Assembly: GCA_009392095.1 (NCBI GenBank)
Contig: VFHF01000318.1
Span: 1-10,812, forward strand
Length of the DNA stretch: 10,812 bases
Source of the DNA: SAR202 cluster bacterium
Lineage (GTDB): Bacteria; Chloroflexota; Dehalococcoidia; Lucifugimonadales; UBA3495
Direction: 5' to 3'
In this document: positions 7,073 to 10,812 of the stretch, one piece after another
Layout: every line of letters begins with the position of its first letter
Position numbering within the stretch: position 1 is the first letter of the stretch
The notes under the pieces: generated by a model
Databases searched by the model: none
Told to the model about the DNA's origin: nothing
The model's input: only the letters and a program-made list of their open reading frames with translations
Made by a program: the position numbers and the translations under genes

Positions 7073-8032
7073 ATGGAACTTAGGGAACTCATCAGCTTTT
7101 ATCATGTTGCTAGGGTTCGCAGCGTCTCCAAAGCAGCCCGAACTCTAGAGATGGGGCAGCCTACGGTAACGACCCACCTTCGTAAGCTGGAAGATGAGTT
7201 TGGAATCACCCTCTTTGACCGGATAAAGCGTCCGATTCAGTTAACTTCTGAGGGCGTTACTCTCCTAGAATTGGTGACTCCGGTTGTCACCTCCGTTGAT
7301 GCCCTCAAGACCCAGATGGACTATTCCGAAAGGCGCGGTTCCTTCGTTGTGGGCGCCTATCCCGACCTGGTTACCCATCATCTGCCTTCCGGTATTCAGA
7401 GGTTCCGTAACGATTACCCGGACGTCCGTATCCGGCTGCTCGCCCGGTCGTATAACCCGTTGATTCAATTGGTCCGCTCAGGCGAAATTGATCTGGCCTT
7501 CTGTTCTTCTCCCCCGGCCGATGACGTCACCTTGGAATTCAAAGAACTGTTCAAATACAACACTGTCCTGATGACGCCTCCAGGGCACGACCTATTGCAC
7601 AAGCAACCTGTCGGACTTGAGGACATCGCTACCTTCCCCTTGATTTTGACCGCCCCTGAAAGCCAACTGCGCCAACGGGTGGAGCAGGCGTTCAAGAGCC
7701 GCGGTCTAGCACCTGATGTGGTGCTGGCCCTTGACGACACTGAGTCCATGAAGCGCTATGTTGAGATCGGCATGGGAATCGGCATCGGCAACGATTTCAC
7801 CCTCCACGCCGAAGACCACCACCGGTTCAGCGTTGTCCGCCTCGACCACCTATTCCCCAGTTCCGTTATTGGCGTCTGTACTCTGAAGGGCAAATTCGCC
7901 GGACAGGTAGTGCGGAACTTCATCCGGATGATGTCCGACCAGATTAGGGGATTTCACTCTGAACTGTGGTCGTGGGACGAAGAGAACCCCACAACTGCCG
8001 AGCTGGCAGAAGACGGTTCTAAACACGACTAG
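7073..8032 (+). CDS. LysR-family transcriptional regulator
   Basis: A 319-residue DNA-binding regulator from ATG 7073, of typical LysR length (about 300). Residues 1-60 form the winged helix-turn-helix: ELISFYHVARVRSVSKAARTL, then the recognition region GQPTVTTHLRKLEDEFGITLFDR, and the wing ending LTSEG. A linker helix follows, then the two-lobed periplasmic-binding-protein-like effector domain from about residue 88 (GSFVVGAYPDLVTHHLP, IDLAFCSSP, ESMKRYVEIGMGIGIGND). The order and style resemble CysB/Cbl-like members, but the effector is unknown. The start at 7073 is chosen because AAGGGGG (7062-7068) precedes it and the GTG at 7052 has no ribosome site. The tail after the last helix (HSELWSWDEENPTTAELAEDGSKHD) is acidic and extends beyond the usual end. 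LysR regulators usually control a divergent gene, here the ferredoxin and possibly the OCD-family enzyme. It ends 10 nt from a convergent gene. Confidence 0.95.
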   Translation: MELRELISFYHVARVRSVSKAARTLEMGQPTVTTHLRKLEDEFGITLFDRIKRPIQLTSEGVTLLELVTPVVTSVDALKTQMDYSERRGSFVVGAYPDLVTHHLPSGIQRFRNDYPDVRIRLLARSYNPLIQLVRSGEIDLAFCSSPPADDVTLEFKELFKYNTVLMTPPGHDLLHKQPVGLEDIATFPLILTAPESQLRQRVEQAFKSRGLAPDVVLALDDTESMKRYVEIGMGIGIGNDFTLHAEDHHRFSVVRLDHLFPSSVIGVCTLKGKFAGQVVRNFIRMMSDQIRGFHSELWSWDEENPTTAELAEDGSKHD

Positions 8033-8042
8033 CTCACTAAGG

Positions 8043-8237
8043 CTACTGGACGTCGGGCGGAACAACTTGCTTCAGGCGCCGGGCCAATTGAGACCTTGCC
8101 AATAGCACGTACCGGCCGCATTCCTGGCAGTTCATTCCTATATCTGCGCCAAGCCTACTGACAATCCACAGCGACCCACCGCAAGGGTGCGGTTTCTTCA
8201 TCCGCAGAATGTCACCGATCTTTAATTCGAAGGCCAT
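8043..8237 (-). CDS. DUF951 family small zinc-binding-type protein
   Basis: A 64-residue protein matching the DUF951 pattern: GDILRMKKPHPCGGSLWIVSRLGADIGMNCQECGRYVLLARSQLARRL, equivalent to the family's 'GDxVxMKKpHPCG...W...RxGaDi...C..CgR...lpR..f'. His17, Cys19, Cys37 and Cys40 (CxxC) are the likely metal ligands. The molecular function of the family is not known; it occurs chiefly in Firmicutes and Chloroflexota, where its small basic tail has led to suggestions of nucleic acid binding. ATG 8237 lies inside the last codons of pyrF, giving a 16-nt overlap, with only AAGG immediately before the start. Expression therefore probably depends on translational coupling to pyrF. Confidence 0.88.
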   Translation of the reverse strand: MAFELKIGDILRMKKPHPCGGSLWIVSRLGADIGMNCQECGRYVLLARSQLARRLKQVVPPDVQ

Positions 8238-9064
8238 ACCTTGCCGTCAGCCTCAAGCACCTGATTTATGCTGGTCCTGAGTTTCTCCGCTTCGCGAGCT
8301 GCCGCTTGGGCGAAGTCCCGCCCGCTTGAAGCGTAGATGATTCCGCGGGAAGAGTTGATGAGCGCTGCCCGGCCCCGGCTATCGGACCCGAGCCGCACCG
8401 CAGCCTCCAAGTCTCCCCCCTGAGCGCCTACGCCTGGGATCAGAAAAGGCATATTGGGACAAACGGCCCGGATTTCCTTCAACTGTTCTGGCACCGTGGC
8501 GCCCACCACCAGTCCCAGGTTCCCCTTTGTGTCCCATTGCTGGCAGGCCAAGGCCATGTTTCGGTAGAGGGCCATGGGACCGTCGTCGGTCGTGATTCGC
8601 ACGTCTTGGAAATCGGCTGAGCCGGGGTTGGATCCGCGGCACCATACGAAGACCCCCTTGGTTTCATCTTCCAAGAATGGCGTTACGGTATCTTCCCCGC
8701 CCCAGGCGTTGATGGTGACGGCGTCGAACCCCCACACTTGGAACAGGGCCTTGGCGTAGGCCTGGGCTGACGGGCCGATGTCTCCGCGTTTTGCGTCACC
8801 GATGATGATTGCTCCCGGCGTGGAATCGCGTATGTGGGCGATGGTTTTATGCAGGTCTTCCAGGCCAGGCAGGCCCAAAGCCTCATAGAAAGCTAGGTTG
8901 GGTTTATAGGCGCAAACGATGCCCGCGGTGGCGTCGACTATCGCTTGGTTGAACTCGTAAACACTGTCCACCGGCATCCGGGCCGGGTCGGGGTCTAGGC
9001 CCACGCAGACCAAGCTTTTGGTCACGGTCGATGCCTGTTCCAGTCGCTGGGTAAACCGGCTCAT
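8222..9064 (-). CDS. pyrF: Orotidine 5'-phosphate decarboxylase, type 2
   Basis: PyrF decarboxylates OMP to UMP, the last step of de novo pyrimidine synthesis. The 280-residue length is that of the longer type-2 subfamily (about 270-290) found in Actinobacteria, Myxococcota and Chloroflexota, not the 230-residue E. coli type. A TIM barrel is indicated by LVCVGLDPDPARMP (18-31), CAYKPNLAFYEALG (51-64) with Lys54, and the active-site strand GDAKRGDIG (89-97) with Asp90, Lys92 and Asp95. The phosphate-binding end is seen in GATVPEQLKEIR, PFLIPGVGAQGGD and INSSRGIIYAS. I chose ATG 9064 over an upstream ATG at 9181: AGGAG (complement of 9069-9073) precedes it by 4 nt, the protein then starts as the family does (MSRFTQRLEQA), and a -10 element lies inside the would-be extension. 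The gene is followed by DUF951 with overlap and is separated from the pyrC-carAB cluster by about 2.7 kb. Confidence 0.96.
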   Translation of the reverse strand: MSRFTQRLEQASTVTKSLVCVGLDPDPARMPVDSVYEFNQAIVDATAGIVCAYKPNLAFYEALGLPGLEDLHKTIAHIRDSTPGAIIIGDAKRGDIGPSAQAYAKALFQVWGFDAVTINAWGGEDTVTPFLEDETKGVFVWCRGSNPGSADFQDVRITTDDGPMALYRNMALACQQWDTKGNLGLVVGATVPEQLKEIRAVCPNMPFLIPGVGAQGGDLEAAVRLGSDSRGRAALINSSRGIIYASSGRDFAQAAAREAEKLRTSINQVLEADGKVWPSN

Positions 9065-9100
9065 CGCTCTCCTTTGTCCCTGCTGCCGCCAAGTGAAAAA

Positions 9101-9106
9101 AGTATA
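9101..9106 (-). promoter_or_regulatory. Candidate -10 element of the pyrF promoter
   Basis: TATACT on the minus strand (5/6 match to TATAAT) is followed by a T-run, and predicts a start near 9094, about 30 nt before the pyrF ATG at 9064. No strong -35 is present: GAGACC is a 3/6 match at roughly the right distance. It argues against translation from the upstream ATG at 9181. Confidence 0.4.
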
Positions 9107-9175
9107 CACGAACCCGCGAACGGTCTCGGGAGCGCGGGGCCTGCCACTAATCTCCAAACGCGACGGAACTACGGC

Positions 9176-9250
9176 TGTCACCCTGAGCGAAGCGAAGGGT
9201 CTGCCAAATTGCGGATTGGAAGATTCTTCAGCTACCGCCTCAGAATGACA
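9176..9250. repeat. 75-bp terminal-inverted-repeat element (REP-like, 'CHPERSEGS' type)
   Basis: The left end TGTCACCCTGAG and the right end CTCAGAATGACA are inverted repeats matching at 10 of 12 positions. Inside lie GCGAAGCGAAGGGTCT on the left and AGATTCTTCAGC on the right, also partly complementary. This layout matches a palindromic intergenic element dispersed in many environmental bacterial genomes, recognised by its spurious translation 'CHPERSEGS'. It lies between the divergent pyrF and sfsA genes and codes for nothing. Only one copy is in this window, so dispersal is inferred from known examples. Confidence 0.65.
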
Positions 9251-9304
9251 TTACCGCCGAACCAGTGCTCGTACCACACCGATCAAGATTTCATATTGCT
9301 AGAG

Positions 9305-9337
9305 TTCAAACCGTGTTGTTAACATAACGGGGCTGAA
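9305..9337. promoter_or_regulatory. Operator-like dyad upstream of sfsA
   Basis: An inverted repeat centred on the perfect palindrome TGTTAACA (9317-9324). CCGT (9311-9314) pairs with ACGG (9327-9330) across two mismatches on each side, and an outer TTCA (9305-9308) pairs with TGAA (9334-9337) with one base of asymmetry. It ends 3 nt before the sfsA ribosome site. A weak promoter (TTGCTA 9296-9301, 18 nt, TAACAT 9320-9325) overlaps it, so a bound repressor could block sfsA. The regulator is not identifiable. Confidence 0.35.
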
Positions 9338-9351
9338 GCAGGAGAACGAGT

Positions 9352-10065
9352 TTGGATTTGGGCGACGACTTGGTTGAGGGTATCTTTCTGGAGCGGGTGA
9401 ACCGCTTCTTGGCCCGCGTTGAAGTCGACGGCCGGGAGGTTGGCGTGCACGTGGCCAACTCAGGCCGGATGAAAGAGTTATTCGTTCCTGGCTGGCGGGT
9501 CTTGGTCCGCCCCGTCTCCGGCGATCACCGGAAGACCAAGTTCGACCTGGTGTTGGTGGATATGGGCAATGCGTTGGTCTCCGCGGACGCACGGATGCCC
9601 AATCCGTTACTTGCCGAGGGTGTTGCCAACGGTCATCTACAGCAGTTCGCCGGTTACACCGATATGCGGCGGGAGGTAATCTTTGGCGACAGCCGCCTGG
9701 ACCTGATGCTGGAAGGGCCGTCAGACCGATGCTACATTGAGGCCAAATCGGTCACCTTGGTTACGAACGGCGTCGGCCTCTTTCCTGACGCTCCGACCAT
9801 CCGCGGAGCGAAGCACCTGCGTACCCTTGAAACCGTGCTTGAGGCCGGTCACCGGGCCGCGGTGGTCTTCGTGGTCCAACGGCCCGACGCCAGCGCATTC
9901 GCCACCAGCGATCCTTCGGACCCGGACTTGGCTGATGCGCTCAGGTCTGCGGTAGCTGCCGGAGTAGAAGCCTACGCCTACAACTGCGAGGTCACGGAAC
10001 GTTCGATCCGCCTGGACCGAGCCCTGCCCATTAGGCCCTATGTCGAAGCGGTGGGCGATGGCTAA
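9352..10065 (+). CDS. sfsA: SfsA family protein (sugar fermentation stimulation protein homologue)
   Basis: A 237-residue protein, the usual SfsA length. The family was named from an E. coli gene whose overexpression raised maltose metabolism; the protein binds DNA, and its structure and motifs suggest a nuclease-like fold. Visible signatures are RVNRFLARVEVDGREVGVHVANSGRMKEL (15-43), with the N-terminal OB-like region, and MPNPLLAEG. The acidic/basic set FGDSRLDLML (Asp117) followed by CYIEAKSVTL (Glu130, Lys132) resembles a PD-(D/E)xK arrangement. GLFPDAPTIRGAKHL (142-156) is the family's most conserved stretch. The start is TTG 9352, supported by AGGAG (9340-9344) 7 nt upstream. Its stop at 10063-10065 overlaps the ribosome site of the downstream glycosylase gene, so the two are probably co-transcribed. 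The physiological role in this organism is unknown. Confidence 0.93.
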   Translation: MDLGDDLVEGIFLERVNRFLARVEVDGREVGVHVANSGRMKELFVPGWRVLVRPVSGDHRKTKFDLVLVDMGNALVSADARMPNPLLAEGVANGHLQQFAGYTDMRREVIFGDSRLDLMLEGPSDRCYIEAKSVTLVTNGVGLFPDAPTIRGAKHLRTLETVLEAGHRAAVVFVVQRPDASAFATSDPSDPDLADALRSAVAAGVEAYAYNCEVTERSIRLDRALPIRPYVEAVGDG

Positions 10066-10068
10066 GGA
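10064..10068 (+). promoter_or_regulatory. Ribosome binding site deciding the start of the glycosylase gene
   Basis: AAGGA overlaps the sfsA stop codon and lies 7 nt before ATG 10076. The earlier in-frame ATGs at 10040 and 10058 fall inside sfsA and have no comparable site. Confidence 0.6.
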
Positions 10069-10075
10069 CACCGCC

Positions 10076-10750
10076 ATGCACGCCCGGCTCATGGAGATCT
10101 ATGACCGGTTCTACGCTGCCTACGGCCCACAGCACTGGTGGCCTGGCGACGGGCCGTTGGAGGTTATATTTGGGGCGATCTTGACCCAATCAGCGGCCTG
10201 GACCAACGTGGAGATGGCCTTGGCCAAGATGCGCTCCAACTGCTGTTGGTCACTGGAAGCCGTGCACAGGCTCCCTGTTAACGACCTGGCGGACTTGGTG
10301 CGTTCTTCGGGCTACTTCAACGCGAAGGCCAGGAAGCTTAAAGCCTTCGCCGCACACGTGGAAGAAAACTACCAAGGCGACCTGGCCGGGTTCTTGGCCA
10401 AGCCGTTGGCGCCGCTTCGGGAAGAACTGCTCTCCATCCACGGCATCGGGGAGGAGACTGCCGACGACATCATCGTCTACGCCGCCAACCAGCCATCGTT
10501 CGTCATTGACACCTACACCAGAAGAATCATGGACCGTCTCGGAATGACTCCGGACTCTGCTAAACCGAAGTACTCAGACTACCAAGCTGTCTTCTATAAC
10601 AACCTCCCACCAGACACCCAGCTATACAACGAGTTCCACGCCCTCTGGGACCACCACGCCAAGATGGCCTGCGCTAAAACGCCTAGGTGCAAGGGGTGCT
10701 GTCTATTGGATATCTGTCCAACTGGGCGGTCGATGACTGCGAAATGGTAA
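10076..10750 (+). CDS. Endonuclease III-related DNA glycosylase (HhH-GPD with FeS motif, COG2231-like)
   Basis: A 224-residue base-excision-repair protein from ATG 10076. YGPQHWWPGDGPLEVIFGAILTQSAAWTNVE (16-46) is typical of the endonuclease III-related group. The helix-hairpin-helix is LLSIHGIGEETADDIIVYA (118-136), and the catalytic aspartate is Asp145 in FVIDTYTRR. At the position of the endonuclease III lyase lysine (GVGRKTA) this protein has Glu127 (GIGEETA), so it is predicted to be a monofunctional glycosylase without beta-lyase activity. The C-terminus has Cys199-x5-Cys205-x2-Cys208-x5-Cys214 for a [4Fe-4S] cluster, with an additional Cys209. The x5 spacing differs from the x6 of E. 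coli Nth but, as I recall, is usual in this subgroup. The closest functionally studied relative is Helicobacter MagIII, a 3-methyladenine glycosylase, so an alkylated base is a reasonable substrate guess. The gene follows sfsA with 10 nt between stop and start. No terminator is seen downstream. Confidence 0.92.
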   Translation: MHARLMEIYDRFYAAYGPQHWWPGDGPLEVIFGAILTQSAAWTNVEMALAKMRSNCCWSLEAVHRLPVNDLADLVRSSGYFNAKARKLKAFAAHVEENYQGDLAGFLAKPLAPLREELLSIHGIGEETADDIIVYAANQPSFVIDTYTRRIMDRLGMTPDSAKPKYSDYQAVFYNNLPPDTQLYNEFHALWDHHAKMACAKTPRCKGCCLLDICPTGRSMTAKW

Positions 10751-10812
10751 AGCGGCGCCCGCGATGCTCGGGGTTATGATGCCCAGGTCACGCCAACTCA
10801 TTGAATAATTAA

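Noticed and set aside
9065..9181. N-terminal extension of pyrF from an ATG at 9181
   Set aside because: The extra 39 residues do not look like the family. A ribosome site and a -10 element support ATG 9064, and the extension runs into the repeat element.
9074..9322. Plus-strand reading frame across the pyrF/sfsA gap containing CHPERSEGS
   Set aside because: This is the spurious translation typical of the intergenic inverted-repeat element; the frame has no ribosome site and no protein family.
10040..10075. Upstream ATGs at 10040 and 10058 as starts of the glycosylase gene
   Set aside because: They fall inside sfsA and lack the AAGGA that precedes ATG 10076; the added residues are not family-like.

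Overview
The window (about 57-58% G+C by eye) is a compact stretch of bacterial chromosome dominated by de novo pyrimidine synthesis genes. The likely source is a member of Chloroflexota, possibly a Dehalococcoidia or SAR202-like lineage. This rests on a DUF951 zinc-binding protein next to a type-2 pyrF, a mycobacterial/Thermus-style 7Fe ferredoxin, frequent TTG/GTG starts, and an intergenic repeat of the 'CHPERSEGS' kind that is common in such genomes. The assignment is an inference, not a proof.

Layout. Positions 2-5517 on the plus strand hold a pyrimidine operon segment: the 3' end of pyrC (dihydroorotase), carA (carbamoyl-phosphate synthase small subunit), a 138-residue protein I do not recognise, and carB (large subunit). 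Two perfect 6-bp hairpins with 4-nt loops sit in tandem just upstream of carB. Positions 5521-8032 hold an oxidoreductase/regulator cassette. On the minus strand are an ornithine cyclodeaminase/mu-crystallin family dehydrogenase and, upstream of it, a 7Fe ferredoxin. Divergent from these is a LysR-family regulator whose good sigma70 promoter shares its -35 heptamer with a possible promoter facing the ferredoxin. Positions 8043-9064 on the minus strand are pyrF followed by the DUF951 gene, with a 16-nt overlap. The divergent 9065-9351 gap carries a pyrF -10 element, a 75-bp terminal-inverted-repeat element and an operator-like dyad. Positions 9352-10750 on the plus strand are sfsA and an endonuclease III-related DNA glycosylase.

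How the genes work together. CarA and CarB make carbamoyl phosphate, PyrC acts later to close the dihydroorotate ring, and PyrF performs the final decarboxylation to UMP. The window therefore holds early and late steps of the same pathway, split by the OCD-ferredoxin-LysR cassette. That cassette looks like an independently regulated unit with an unknown substrate. SfsA and the glycosylase are tightly spaced and probably co-transcribed.

I do not see a mobile genetic system, defence island, CRISPR array or tRNA/rRNA gene. The items most worth following up are the unknown gene between carA and carB with the hairpins after it, the paired insertions in the two ATP-grasp halves of CarB, and the shared-promoter divergent cassette. 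None of these is clearly a new system on sequence alone.
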